Shown: positions 9,415 through 18,749, numbered from the stretch's first letter. The stretch: DNA of 64,000 nucleotides from Ferrovibrio sp. (GCF_019636075.1 NZ_JAHBYG010000016.1:1-64000), one strand, 5' to 3'. Numbers and translations: made by a program. The notes: generated from the sequence alone by a model not told the origin.

Positions 9415-10928
9415 CACATGCCGCTGAATACTATGGTTTTCTTGCGCGTAAAATGTTCCTGCATGGCTTCCAAAGATGCTTCCTTGCCCAGCCCGGATTT
9501 GCCGAAGCCACCATAACTCAAATTCGGTTGGATCGTGAGATTCTGGTTCACCTGAACATAGCCTGCATTCAGTCGACGCGTCGAATCGAGGGCGCGCCCG
9601 AGATCGCGCGTCCAGACCGAAGCCGCCAGGCCGAATGGACTATCGTTGGCAGCCGCCAGAACCTGTTCATAATCATCCCAGGCGGTGATGGCGGTAACCG
9701 GGCCGAACACTTCTTCGCGCATAACCGGGCTGTTTTCGGGCAGGCCGACAAACAACACCGCCTGCATGAAAAGGTCTAATTTGAGAGGGGCGGAAACATT
9801 CATCCGCCCGCAGCGGATTGCCTGTGCGCCTGGCGTGGCCTCACCGAGAGCGACATAGCGGTCTATGATGGATTTCTGCGTGGCCGAGATAACAGTGCCG
9901 ATATCGGTTGCCTCGTCCAACGGGTCGCCGATCACCATGGCATCCAGCTTTTCGCGTAGTCGGGCAACGAAGGCATCGATCAGGCTGCGATGAACATAAA
10001 TGCGGCTGGCAGCCGTGCAGCTTTGGCCCTGACGGGTGAAGCGCATGCCGGCTATGGCGCCATCCACCGCGCGCTCCAGATCGGCATCGGGAAACACCAG
10101 CATCGGGCTTTTGCCGCCGAGTTCCAGGCTTACCGGGACGATGCGTTTGGCGCCTTCGGCATAAACAATCTCGCCTACCGGCTGCGAACCCGTGAAGGTG
10201 ATCTTGGCCACATCGGGATGCGCGGTGAGCGGGGCGCCGCAATCGGGGCCATCGCCCATCAGCACATTCACCACACCGGCGGGCAGCATATCGGCCAAAA
10301 TCCGCGCGGCGGCCAGGGTAGCAAAGGGGGCCTCTTCGGCGGCCTTGATCACCACGGCATTGCCTGCCACCAGGGCTGGGGCCACTTTCAACATCATCAG
10401 CACCAGCGGCACATTCCAGGGCAGGATGGCGGCTACCACGCCCAGCGGCTCGCGGATCGTCACGGAAAGCGTATCGGGGCTGAAAGGCAGGGTTTCGCCT
10501 TTCAGTTCGGAGGCCAGACCGCCATAGAATTCCAGCAAATCCGCAGCAACGCGCAATTCGCCACGGCATTCGGTACGGATCGCCTTGCCGGTTTCCAGCG
10601 CCAGCAAGACGGCAATCGCCTCGGATTGCGCTGCCAGTAAACGGCCTGCCTCTGCCACGCGCTTGCCGCGTTCGCGGGCGGCCATGCCGGCCCAACTGGG
10701 CTGCGCACGTTTGGCAGCGGCCACGGCACGGTTTACATCGGCGGTTTGACCAGCGGCGGCCAAACCTAGTGTTTCCTGCGTGGCCGGGTTCAGAACGGCA
10801 AGCGATCCGCCGGTTTCCGACGGGACAAAATCATTGTCGATCAAATGGTTATTTTGTAGCCGCGCGAGCCATTGAATGGCAGCACGATAGGCATCGGAGG
10901 TTTGCGGCGTGAATGGCAAGGTGTTCAT
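9414..10928 (-). CDS. NAD(P)-dependent aldehyde dehydrogenase
   Basis: A 504-residue enzyme of the ALDH superfamily. The catalytic Cys lies in GQSCTAASR and the general-base Glu in LELGGKSP. The cofactor region reads LPWNVPLVLMM (the family PWNFP motif). It oxidises an aldehyde to the acid in the cytoplasm. The ATG at 10928 is preferred over an upstream in-frame start that would extend into the gap before the gene. It sits between the CobW and TauE/SafE genes in the operon, which suggests hydrolysis of an imported compound, oxidation of the product, then export or further use. Confidence 0.93.
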   Translation of the reverse strand: MNTLPFTPQTSDAYRAAIQWLARLQNNHLIDNDFVPSETGGSLAVLNPATQETLGLAAAGQTADVNRAVAAAKRAQPSWAGMAARERGKRVAEAGRLLAAQSEAIAVLLALETGKAIRTECRGELRVAADLLEFYGGLASELKGETLPFSPDTLSVTIREPLGVVAAILPWNVPLVLMMLKVAPALVAGNAVVIKAAEEAPFATLAAARILADMLPAGVVNVLMGDGPDCGAPLTAHPDVAKITFTGSQPVGEIVYAEGAKRIVPVSLELGGKSPMLVFPDADLERAVDGAIAGMRFTRQGQSCTAASRIYVHRSLIDAFVARLREKLDAMVIGDPLDEATDIGTVISATQKSIIDRYVALGEATPGAQAIRCGRMNVSAPLKLDLFMQAVLFVGLPENSPVMREEVFGPVTAITAWDDYEQVLAAANDSPFGLAASVWTRDLGRALDSTRRLNAGYVQVNQNLTIQPNLSYGGFGKSGLGKEASLEAMQEHFTRKKTIVFSGM

Positions 10929-10984
10929 TCGGGCAGCATGGCAAAGCGCTGGCCCCGCCCGTAGGGCCACGGCGGCAAGATCAA

Positions 10985-11989
10985 CTATGCCACGGGCATT
11001 TCAAGGCTGGTTTTGGCGAATGCCGATTCGAAAAGTGCCGTCAAAACAGCATCTTCGGGCAAGCGGGCAGTGCCCAGGCCAATCAGCAGGCTGTCTTCGC
11101 CAAGAAGAGAGGTTAATAGCGGATGCGAGGATTTTTCGGTGGCGCCAAGGCTCCAGCGCGATCCTGTCATTTGCAATAGAAAAGGTGCGTTCTCTCCTTC
11201 GATCCAGCACCAACCCTTCAGTCGCAACAGCGATGCCGGCAGGCTATCCAGCAGGCGCTCAAGCTTTTCGCGTTCGAAACGGATATTACGGCGATAAAGC
11301 CAGCGCTGAATGCCATGATCCGGCGTGTCTTCCGGTGCAAACAACGGCAGTCGCTCCGGCGTTGTGGCATGATCGAACTGCATCAGCATAGCCGGCGGTT
11401 TGGCATCGCGGGTTTCGATCACCCGCAGCCCTGGCTGTAAACCGGCCAGGGTTTCATGTGCCGTTTGCAGGCGTGCGGCATCTACCAGATCGATCTTGTT
11501 GAGCATCAGCAAGTCGGCACGGCGAAGCTGGCGCCTTACAGTGTCGCCGATATAGGAATCCGCCAATTGCGCGGGCAATTGTTCGGCATCGGCCAGCACG
11601 ATCACGGCGGCCAGCTGCAGATCGGGCTCCAGCATGGCCACTTCGGCTATCTGCCAGGGATCACCCACGCCGCTGGCTTCGATCACGATATGCTCGGGCA
11701 GAACCGGCGCAGAAAGTACGCGGATCAGCGCTTCGCCCAGGCCATCGGCCATCGTGCAACAAATGCAGCCGTTATTCAGATTGATGGTGTTGCCATCGTG
11801 GCTGGCAATCAGCGCAACATCCACATTCACGGCCCCGAAATCATTCACCAATACGGCATAGCGACAGCTTGCCTGCCGTAGCAGGTGGTTCAGGAAGGTG
11901 GTTTTGCCCGCACCTAGAAAGCCGCCGATCACCGTGAGGGGGATGGCGTTGTTCTGGTCCGCATGCTGCTCCGGTGCGTTCAGGATCAT
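10985..11989 (-). CDS. CobW/COG0523-family GTPase (metallochaperone)
   Basis: A 334-residue G3E GTPase. Walker A is GGFLGAGKT (residues 22-30), the CxCC metal-binding motif is GCICC (74-78), and the base-recognition motif is LNKIDLVD. The CobW C-terminal domain is present. COG0523 proteins deliver zinc, cobalt or other metals to client enzymes. Its start overlaps the stop of the metal-dependent amidohydrolase gene (ATGA), so the obvious candidate client is that enzyme. I chose the ATG at 11989 because the longer frame is only the antisense-free read-through of the upstream gene. Confidence 0.9.
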   Translation of the reverse strand: MILNAPEQHADQNNAIPLTVIGGFLGAGKTTFLNHLLRQASCRYAVLVNDFGAVNVDVALIASHDGNTINLNNGCICCTMADGLGEALIRVLSAPVLPEHIVIEASGVGDPWQIAEVAMLEPDLQLAAVIVLADAEQLPAQLADSYIGDTVRRQLRRADLLMLNKIDLVDAARLQTAHETLAGLQPGLRVIETRDAKPPAMLMQFDHATTPERLPLFAPEDTPDHGIQRWLYRRNIRFEREKLERLLDSLPASLLRLKGWCWIEGENAPFLLQMTGSRWSLGATEKSSHPLLTSLLGEDSLLIGLGTARLPEDAVLTALFESAFAKTSLEMPVA

Positions 11990-13626
11990 GGCTTCGGGGC
12001 TTGAAAGACCTGGCCGCCGCAGATCGTGCCCCAGATTGGAATATCCTTCAATGTCATTGGGTCGACGGCGAAAGGATCCTGTTCCAGCACCACGAAATCG
12101 GCGAATTTTCCGGTTTCGATGCTGCCCACCAGATGATCCATCCGCATCGTATAGGCCGGGCCGATGGTAATGCCGGCCAGGGCGTCGGCTACGCTCAGGC
12201 GCTCGTCCGGCCCTAGCAGGCGCCCGCTGGCGGTGATGCGGTTCACGGCGCACCAGGCGGTGAAAAGCGGCCGCAGCGGCGTCACTGGCGCATCTGAATG
12301 CAGGCCGAATGGTACGCCCAGGTTTTTCGCCGTGCCGGCGGCGTTGAGGCGGTTGGCGCGCTCCGGCCCCATGGTGATGGCATAATGCTGATCGCCCCAA
12401 TAATAGATGTGATTGGAAAACAGGTTGGCGCAGATGCCCAGGGCCTTCATGCGCTTGAATTGCGCTGGGCTGGCCATCTGGCAATGTTGCAACGTGTGGC
12501 GATGATCGGCCCAGTAATGGGCAATTTGAGCGGCTTCAATGGCATTGATGGCCAGTTCGGTAGCCTCGTCGCCATTGGTGTGGATATGCATATGCACATG
12601 GGCGGCATGCAGCTTGCCAACGATTTCGTCCAGCTCATTGGGTGCGATATACCACAGGCCGTTCTCGGCACCGTTGTGATAACCCGGCCAGCGCAGGCGA
12701 CCGGTGAAGCCTTGAATGGAGCCATCCACAACCAGTTTCACCATGCCGAAATATAGCTTCTCGCTGTTGGTGGTTTTCAGCTTGCCGATGCGTTCGATGA
12801 TCTGCTCGGTGGTGGCGCCGATCCGCGAAAGCGCCGGCACAAGACGCATAGGGAAATCGGCAGCCGAGGTTTCCTTGCGGAAATCCGCCAGGCATAGTTC
12901 GGTCAGTTCATTATGCAGATCGGTGACAGTGGTGGCGCCGTTGATCACCGCAGACCGGCTGAAACGCCGCACGCTATCGGATGATACGCTATCGCTCAGG
13001 GCATTCCATTGCAGGCCGCGAAATAGCCTTATCCGCGCTGCCGGGCCTTGCAATTCACCGGCCGGCTCGCCATCCGCATCCTTAGGCACGCCGTCGATAT
13101 TCGTGCTGCGATCGATCCCGACCTTTTGCAGGGTGAAACTGTTGGTATTGATGATGTGGAAGCTGGCATGGATGATCAAAACCGGGCGGGTGGTGGAAAC
13201 GCGGTCCAGGTCTAGCCGGGTCATGCGCCGGTCGTTGAAGTAAATCGGGTCGAAGCCCCAGGCAAACAGGATGGCGTTCGGGTCGCTCATGGCATCCGAA
13301 ACTGCCTTCAGGCGCTCCACCACGGCATCGATGCTTTTCAGGCCGCTTACCATCACGCCATCGGGCGAAACGCGGTCGAAATAGCCCACATAGCTGTAGG
13401 GCCAGATGCTGCCCTCCATGATGTGGCTGTGGCCTTCCACGAATCCGGGCATCAACACTTTGTCGGCAAAGCGCGTATCGATCACAGCGTCGGGCCAGAA
13501 TTTCATGTCCTCGGCATTACCGACAGCAAGGATTCGGCCATCCCGGATGGCGACATGGCTGGCCTCAGGCAGGCCCGGGTTCATGGTGATGATCTTGCGG
13601 GCGGTAATAATCGTGGTGGCCGGCAT
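11986..13626 (-). CDS. Amidohydrolase, YtcJ-like (Amidohydrolase_3)
   Basis: A 546-residue metal-dependent hydrolase. The HxH metal site is GFVEGHSHIMEG (His66/His68). Further family landmarks are HIHTNGDEA, LHSDAPVTP and the C-terminal ADFVVLEQDPF. It would hydrolyse C-N bonds of an amide or cyclic amide in the cytoplasm. It is the first gene of the coupled operon that contains CobW, aldehyde dehydrogenase, TauE/SafE and the Dpp importer. It starts 104 bp downstream of the MocR gene, and that gap holds the candidate MocR operator. Confidence 0.9.
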   Translation of the reverse strand: MPATTIITARKIITMNPGLPEASHVAIRDGRILAVGNAEDMKFWPDAVIDTRFADKVLMPGFVEGHSHIMEGSIWPYSYVGYFDRVSPDGVMVSGLKSIDAVVERLKAVSDAMSDPNAILFAWGFDPIYFNDRRMTRLDLDRVSTTRPVLIIHASFHIINTNSFTLQKVGIDRSTNIDGVPKDADGEPAGELQGPAARIRLFRGLQWNALSDSVSSDSVRRFSRSAVINGATTVTDLHNELTELCLADFRKETSAADFPMRLVPALSRIGATTEQIIERIGKLKTTNSEKLYFGMVKLVVDGSIQGFTGRLRWPGYHNGAENGLWYIAPNELDEIVGKLHAAHVHMHIHTNGDEATELAINAIEAAQIAHYWADHRHTLQHCQMASPAQFKRMKALGICANLFSNHIYYWGDQHYAITMGPERANRLNAAGTAKNLGVPFGLHSDAPVTPLRPLFTAWCAVNRITASGRLLGPDERLSVADALAGITIGPAYTMRMDHLVGSIETGKFADFVVLEQDPFAVDPMTLKDIPIWGTICGGQVFQAPKP

Positions 13627-13694
13627 GGCTACTCCTGAGGCTGGCGGGACTTTCTTATTGCCCCAGATTGGTCTTGCCCGGGGTTTGCATGGTA

Positions 13695-13724
13695 GGTCCA
13701 GAAGAGTATGCCGGAATGGTCCAG
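13695..13724 (-). promoter_or_regulatory. Candidate MocR operator: direct repeat of CTGGACC
   Basis: On the minus strand CTGGACC occurs twice, at 13724-13718 and 13701-13695. The repeats are 23 bp apart (about two helical turns) and in the same orientation, in the gap between the MocR gene and the amidohydrolase operon. MocR proteins typically recognise such direct repeats, and the TauR branch is described with a CTGGAC core. A weaker GACC lies at 13670-13673. Direct binding is inference. Confidence 0.5.
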
Positions 13725-13730
13725 GCGGCT

Positions 13731-15215
13731 TTAGTGCCTTTGTTTACGCAGGTCCGACACGGCATCTGCCAAAGCCCGCACGCCGTCTGGAATCCTGCTG
13801 GCCGGAATCGACGAGAAACCCAGGCGCAGATGTCCGCTGCTTGGCGGTGTTGCATAGAAGGGCTCGCCGGGCTCGAAGAGCACGCCGCGTTTTGCGGCCG
13901 TTTCCAGTAAATCCACCGGATCGATATCGGGCGGGCAGGTGAGCCAGATACTGGAGCCGCCTATGCTGGGCGAGCGCTGGAAATCCGGCAGATGCACGGC
14001 CACGGCGGCGCAGATGGCCTCCCAGCGGTCTTTCAGCGCATTGCGCAACGTGCGTACCAGGCCTTGGCAATGGCCCTCGGCCAGAAAGATGGCGGCTGTG
14101 CGCTGATTGTTGAGCGGTGCGCTGCGATGCATCAGGCGGCGCAAGGCGCGGGCCTCGCGGATCACTGCGGCGGGGGCCACCATGAAACCGATGCGCACGC
14201 CGGGCGCCAGCAATTTCGACAATGTGCCGAGATAGATCACGCGGCCATCACGATCCAGCGACTTCAGGGCCGGCATCGCCGCCTCGAAGCGGGTTTCGCC
14301 TTCATAATCATCTTCGATCAGGATGGCATCGGAGGCCCGCGCCCAATCCAGCAGGGCCTGGCGGCGATCATTGGGCATGGTCACCATGGTGGGGCATTGA
14401 TGCGCCGGCGTCACCACCAGATACCCCAGTTTATCCAGCCAAGGCCCCAGCCGCAGGCCGCTTTCGTCCACCGGTACCGAACGCACCTTGCCACGGCTGA
14501 GGCTGAATATGTTGCGGGCATCGGTATAGCCGGGATCCTCGATGCCAACCCATTCGCCTGGCCGCACCAGCAATTGCGACAGCAGATACAGCCCATGTTG
14601 CGAACCGAGCGTGATCAACACTTCCTCTGGCCGGGCGAAAACGCCGTGCTGGGGCAGTATCTGGCGGCAAATCTGCTCGATCAGCAGCGGATCGTCGTTC
14701 ACCGCATGGTCGGCTGCCCAGTAATTCACAGCCGAGCGGCCCAAGGCATCGCGTGAGCATGCGCGCCATACGGCGATGGGAAACAATTCGGGGTCGACCT
14801 GGCCGTAGATGAAAGGGTAGCGGTAATCCTGCCAGTTGGTGGGTTTGGAGATATTGCGCCAGGCTGCTGGCGTGATGGCAAAACGCTCGGTCCAGTCGGT
14901 TTGTGCGCGAGGGGCTGGGCCGGCGTCATTTTCATTCACCGCACGCTCGTTTACGGCCAGCTGGCTGGCATTGCCTTCCACGAAATAACCACGCCGCTCG
15001 GTCGAAACCAGATAACCGCGTGCCACCAATTCCTCATAAACCGCAATCACCGTATTGCGGGCCACGCCCATCTGTTCGGCCAGCGCCCGAGAAGGGGGCA
15101 TCTGCTGGCCAGACGCCAGCCGGCCATCGCCGATGGCGCCAACGATGGATTGGCGCAGCGCACTTTGTATGGTCTGCCCGGCTTCACGCTGGGGGAGGAG
15201 AAAGGCCCAATTCAC
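13731..15215 (-). CDS. MocR-family transcriptional regulator (GntR HTH fused to PLP aminotransferase fold)
   Basis: A 494-residue regulator. An N-terminal GntR winged helix (about residues 10-80, PPSRALAEQMGVARNTVIAVYEEL) is joined by a linker to a fold-type I aminotransferase domain. The PLP-binding Lys is in GTLSKLLAPGVRIGF. MocR proteins sense PLP adducts of amino compounds such as GABA, taurine or ectoine derivatives and usually control an adjacent catabolic or transport operon. The nine-gene operon downstream on the same strand is the natural target, and the repeated CTGGACC in the intervening gap supports this. Confidence 0.93.
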   Translation of the reverse strand: MNWAFLLPQREAGQTIQSALRQSIVGAIGDGRLASGQQMPPSRALAEQMGVARNTVIAVYEELVARGYLVSTERRGYFVEGNASQLAVNERAVNENDAGPAPRAQTDWTERFAITPAAWRNISKPTNWQDYRYPFIYGQVDPELFPIAVWRACSRDALGRSAVNYWAADHAVNDDPLLIEQICRQILPQHGVFARPEEVLITLGSQHGLYLLSQLLVRPGEWVGIEDPGYTDARNIFSLSRGKVRSVPVDESGLRLGPWLDKLGYLVVTPAHQCPTMVTMPNDRRQALLDWARASDAILIEDDYEGETRFEAAMPALKSLDRDGRVIYLGTLSKLLAPGVRIGFMVAPAAVIREARALRRLMHRSAPLNNQRTAAIFLAEGHCQGLVRTLRNALKDRWEAICAAVAVHLPDFQRSPSIGGSSIWLTCPPDIDPVDLLETAAKRGVLFEPGEPFYATPPSSGHLRLGFSSIPASRIPDGVRALADAVSDLRKQRH

Positions 15216-15370
15216 CCGGTTTGCTCATGGCTCTGGTCGCGGTTGGCGGGAATTATGGCGAGCAGCTCCTGCCGATTACAAGCTGCATGCGCATGAAAAG
15301 GGCAAATGAATATTTGCCGTAAAATTAAGCAAATATCTTTTGTGAAAAAAAGATTTTATTTTATAGGGGG

Positions 15371-15868
15371 TTATCCACTGCGTTGGCGTTCGAATCGTTT
15401 CATGAGGCGGTCTCGTTTCAGGCGAGATAGGCGGAATATCCAGAAGACGCCGTCCAACTGATCGATCTCGTGCTGCAGACATACAGCCAGAAAGCCATCG
15501 GCTTCCTCGGCGTGGTTCTGGCCGTTCAAGTCCTGGTAGGTGAGATGGATGCGCGCTGGCCGCTCCACCTCTTCGGAGATACCGGGCATGGATACGCTGC
15601 CCTCGACATGCCGTGCGGTTTCTGTCGATTGCCAGGTGATGATGGGATTCACATAGATGCGCGTACTGGCCGGCCCCTCCAGTTCCAGCACTACAAGCCG
15701 CTGCATGGCGCCGATATGCGGTCCGGTGATGCCAATGCCGGGTGCTGCCCGCATTGTCTCTTGCAGGTCTACGGCCAAGGCGGCCAGCGCTGCATCGAAT
15801 TGTGTGATAGCGACGGTCTGTTGACGCAGGCGGGGATCAGGATAGCGCAGGATGGATCGGATCGTCAT
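15371..15868 (-). CDS. Peptide deformylase-like protein with altered metal ligands
   Basis: A 165-residue protein with the full-length Def fold. All three signature motifs are changed. Motif 1 reads GIGITGPH (His51 instead of the Gln of GxGLAAxQ). Motif 2 reads EGSVS (Ser91 instead of the metal-binding Cys). Motif 3 reads HEIDQ (His133 and Glu134 kept, second metal His replaced by Gln137). A normal deformylase binds Fe/Zn through Cys and two His, so this copy has probably lost deformylase activity or uses the site differently. It lies 9 bp downstream of mgtA on the same strand. A true def gene is expected elsewhere. Confidence 0.88.
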   Translation of the reverse strand: MTIRSILRYPDPRLRQQTVAITQFDAALAALAVDLQETMRAAPGIGITGPHIGAMQRLVVLELEGPASTRIYVNPIITWQSTETARHVEGSVSMPGISEEVERPARIHLTYQDLNGQNHAEEADGFLAVCLQHEIDQLDGVFWIFRLSRLKRDRLMKRFERQRSG

Positions 15869-15877
15869 GGTTGGATT

Positions 15878-18433
15878 CTAGTCGGCATGCCGGCTGAGAA
15901 ACCAGCGTTTCACCTGTTCCGCGATCACCAGATAGACAGCGCTGACACCCAGCAGGCTGAGCAGAATCTGCGGCGGCAGAGGCACGAAGCCGAACCATGC
16001 AGCCAGTGGCGTATACGGCAGCAATATGGCCAGGGCCACTATGCCGAGGGAACACGCCATCAGTGCGGGATGCGGCCAACTCTGCCAAGGCCGCCCACGC
16101 GTGCGAATCACGAAAATCACCAGCACCTGGGTCATCAGCGATTCCACGAACCAACTGGTTTGAAACAAGCTCTCGCCGGCCTTGAATATCCACAATAGCA
16201 ATCCGAAGGTGAGAAAATCGAATAGCGAACTCACCGATCCCAGCACCAACATGAAATTGCGCACAAAAGCCATGTCCCAATGGCGCGGCTGGGTGATCAT
16301 CGCATCATCCACCTTATCGAGCGGAATGGCGATTTCGGATGCGTCGTAAAGCAGATTGTTGAGGAGAATCTGGATTGGCAGCATCGGCAGAAAGGGCAGT
16401 AGAATCACCGCTCCGGCCATGGAGAACATGTTGCCGAAATTGGAACTGGTGCCCATCATCACGTATTTCATGATGTTGGAAAATGTGCGCCTGCCTTCGC
16501 GCACACCCTCGGCCAGCACATTCAGATCCTGCTTCAGCAGAATCATAGCGGCGGCTTCCTTGGCCACATCCACGGCATCTTGCACCGAAAGCCCCACATC
16601 GGCGGCCTGCAGAGAGGGCGCATCGTTGATGCCATCGCCCAGATAGCCCACGACATGGCCGCGACGGCGCAGCGCGCGTATCACCCGGGCTTTTTGCGGT
16701 GGGGATACCCTGCAGAATAGCGTGGTATCGGCCAACCGGGCCGATAGCGCCTCGTCGGTCATTTTCTCTAACTCTGGTCCGTTTATGGCGCCGCTTACGG
16801 CAATGCCAAGCGCCGCGCAGACATGGCGCGTAACCCGTTCGTTATCGCCAGTCACCACCTTCACAGCCACCCCGAGCCCGGCCAGTGCAGCGATAGCCTC
16901 GCGTGCACTTTCCTTGGGTGGGTCGAGAAAGGCGGCAAAACCCGCGAAGGTCAGTTCGCTTTCATCGGCAATGTCGGCATGGTCGCGGTCTGGTTCCACC
17001 TCGCGCCAGGCGATGCCCAGCAGCCGGAAGCCTTCATCGCCCAGGCGTTCCAACGTGGCCAACGCGCTGGAACGGGCTGTATCATCCAGCGGTCGAGATG
17101 CATCGCTGCCTGCTTGGCGATAGGTGGATGAATGCTTCAGCACATCCTCCGGCGCGCCTTTCACAACCAGATAGCGGCGCCCTGCCTGCTCGGCCAGGAT
17201 GGATACCCGCCGCCGCTCGAAATCGAACGGCACTTCGTCGATCTTGCGCCAACCGCCAATATCGGTCGGCGCCGCTTCCATGATGGCATCATCCAGCGGG
17301 CTTTTGAGGCCGGTTTCAAAAGCGGCATTGATATAGGCCCAATGCAGTACATCGTTGTTTTTGGCGCCGGCGATGTCAACTTCGCGCACCAGTTTGATAT
17401 GCGCTTCCGTCAATGTGCCGGTCTTGTCGCTACACAACACATTCATGCTGCCGAGATCGTGGATTGCCGATAATCGCTTAACGATCACATGCTGGCGCGA
17501 CATGCGCACGGCCCCGCGCGCCAGGGTGACCGACACCACCATCGGCAGCAATTCCGGCGTGAGGCCCACGGCAAGGGCCAGAGCGAACAGGAAGGATTCG
17601 ATCAGCGGTCGATCGAACAGCAGATTGATCAGCAACACAAACAACAGCAACAGCGCGGTGATCCGCATGATCAGCAGGCCGAAATTATGAATGCCTAGAG
17701 TGAAGGCGGTCGGCTGCGGTGGCTTACGCAAGACTCCGGCAATCGCACCGATCCGGGTGCGGCGCCCGGTTGCCAAGACAATGGCTTTGGCACTGCCGCT
17801 GATCACCGAACTGCCCATGAATACTGCGTTATCCGGGGTCGCTTCATCTACCGGCGGCGATTCTGCCTTGGCATTCTTTTCCACCGGATAGGGTTCGCCG
17901 GTAAGCAGGGCTTCGTTCACGAATAGATCGCGGGCTTCCAACAGCCGGCAATCGGCAGGCACAAGATTGCCGGCTGAAAGCACCACGATATCACCGGGCG
18001 CCAGATCGGCAGCCGGAATATCTTGTACTTTGCCATCGCGCAGAGCGCGCACACTCAATGCCACGCGCTGGCGCAAGGCTGCTGCGGCGTTTTCCGCCCG
18101 ATGTTCCTGGATGAAATCGATCAGAACCGATAGGACGACGATGGTGGCGATGATGTAAAAGCTGGCTTGCTCGCCACTGATCGCGGCAATACCTGCGGCA
18201 AACAGCAGGATCAGCACCAGTGGATTGCCGAAGCGCTTCAGCAGCGCAATTGCCATTCGTTGGCTTTCGGGCGCTTCCAGCAGATTTTTACCTGTGCTGG
18301 CCAGCCGCGCCAAAGCTTCCGTTTGGCTTAGACCATCGGCGCTGCTTTGCATGAGGCCGCAGATGTCTGCCAAGGGGGCAGACCAGGCCGTTTGTGTGGG
18401 GTCTGCAAGGGTAGGGGCGTTTGGGTCGGGCAT
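15878..18433 (-). CDS. mgtA: Magnesium-translocating P-type ATPase (MgtA/MgtB type)
   Basis: An 851-residue type-III P-type ATPase of the inner membrane that imports Mg2+. Visible landmarks are the A-domain LTGEPYP, the phosphorylation motif DKTGTLTEAH around residue 333 and the hinge GDGINDAPSLQAADVG. Paired N-terminal and six C-terminal hydrophobic helices are also present. I chose the ATG at 18433; an in-frame TTG at 18481 would add 16 residues, and neither start has a strong ribosome site. No Mg2+ riboswitch structure is evident in the short leader. Confidence 0.92.
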   Translation of the reverse strand: MPDPNAPTLADPTQTAWSAPLADICGLMQSSADGLSQTEALARLASTGKNLLEAPESQRMAIALLKRFGNPLVLILLFAAGIAAISGEQASFYIIATIVVLSVLIDFIQEHRAENAAAALRQRVALSVRALRDGKVQDIPAADLAPGDIVVLSAGNLVPADCRLLEARDLFVNEALLTGEPYPVEKNAKAESPPVDEATPDNAVFMGSSVISGSAKAIVLATGRRTRIGAIAGVLRKPPQPTAFTLGIHNFGLLIMRITALLLLFVLLINLLFDRPLIESFLFALALAVGLTPELLPMVVSVTLARGAVRMSRQHVIVKRLSAIHDLGSMNVLCSDKTGTLTEAHIKLVREVDIAGAKNNDVLHWAYINAAFETGLKSPLDDAIMEAAPTDIGGWRKIDEVPFDFERRRVSILAEQAGRRYLVVKGAPEDVLKHSSTYRQAGSDASRPLDDTARSSALATLERLGDEGFRLLGIAWREVEPDRDHADIADESELTFAGFAAFLDPPKESAREAIAALAGLGVAVKVVTGDNERVTRHVCAALGIAVSGAINGPELEKMTDEALSARLADTTLFCRVSPPQKARVIRALRRRGHVVGYLGDGINDAPSLQAADVGLSVQDAVDVAKEAAAMILLKQDLNVLAEGVREGRRTFSNIMKYVMMGTSSNFGNMFSMAGAVILLPFLPMLPIQILLNNLLYDASEIAIPLDKVDDAMITQPRHWDMAFVRNFMLVLGSVSSLFDFLTFGLLLWIFKAGESLFQTSWFVESLMTQVLVIFVIRTRGRPWQSWPHPALMACSLGIVALAILLPYTPLAAWFGFVPLPPQILLSLLGVSAVYLVIAEQVKRWFLSRHAD

Positions 18434-18622
18434 GCTCAATCTGCGACCATGCGGCTTGTTGCGAACTTGAGGGAATATCAAGCGTCTTGTTCATTGATAT
18501 ACACCCGGTTCAGGGCGGGAAACAGCCCCAAATTACACAATTGAGATGATGAATTTTCTTACGGAAAGGACCAAATTCTATTGATTTGAAACAGGCGACC
18601 AGCTGCGGCAAAAATCGCGGCC

Positions 18623-18688
18623 ATGAACCGTATCACAGCTCATAACCACCCATCGCGCATGTGCTGCGCCCGAATGTGTTGCTGCTGA
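18623..18688 (+). CDS. Candidate Cys-rich leader peptide (upstream ORF)
   Basis: A 21-codon ORF. Its last nine residues are MCCARMCCC, directly before TGA: five Cys codons among the last eight. It ends 72 bp upstream of a well-initiated gene, inside an otherwise empty divergent region of 326 bp (18434-18760) between mgtA and that gene. Poly-Cys leader ORFs are known to act as attenuators for sulfur genes in actinobacteria and proteobacteria. No strong ribosome site precedes the ATG, which is the main weakness. A CCTCC stretch at 18691-18695, just after the stop, could pair with the downstream GGAGG ribosome site. Confidence 0.5.
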   Translation: MNRITAHNHPSRMCCARMCCC

Positions 18689-18734
18689 GGCCTCCCCAGA
18701 CCACGGCATCACAAGGCAAGCAGCAAGTGCATAC

Positions 18735-18749
18735 GGCCGTGCAACGGCC
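18735..18749 (+). promoter_or_regulatory. Hairpin directly upstream of the ribosome site
   Basis: GGCCG TGCAA CGGCC forms a perfect 5-bp stem that ends 1 nt before the GGAGG ribosome site (18751-18755) of the following gene. Together with the CCTCC at 18691-18695, it offers alternative pairings between the Cys leader ORF and the start region. Confidence 0.4.

Noticed and set aside
18434-18622. Mg2+ sensor (M-box-type) leader of mgtA
   Set aside because: No conserved pairing is evident; the leader is short and shows only a small GGGC/GCCC hairpin.
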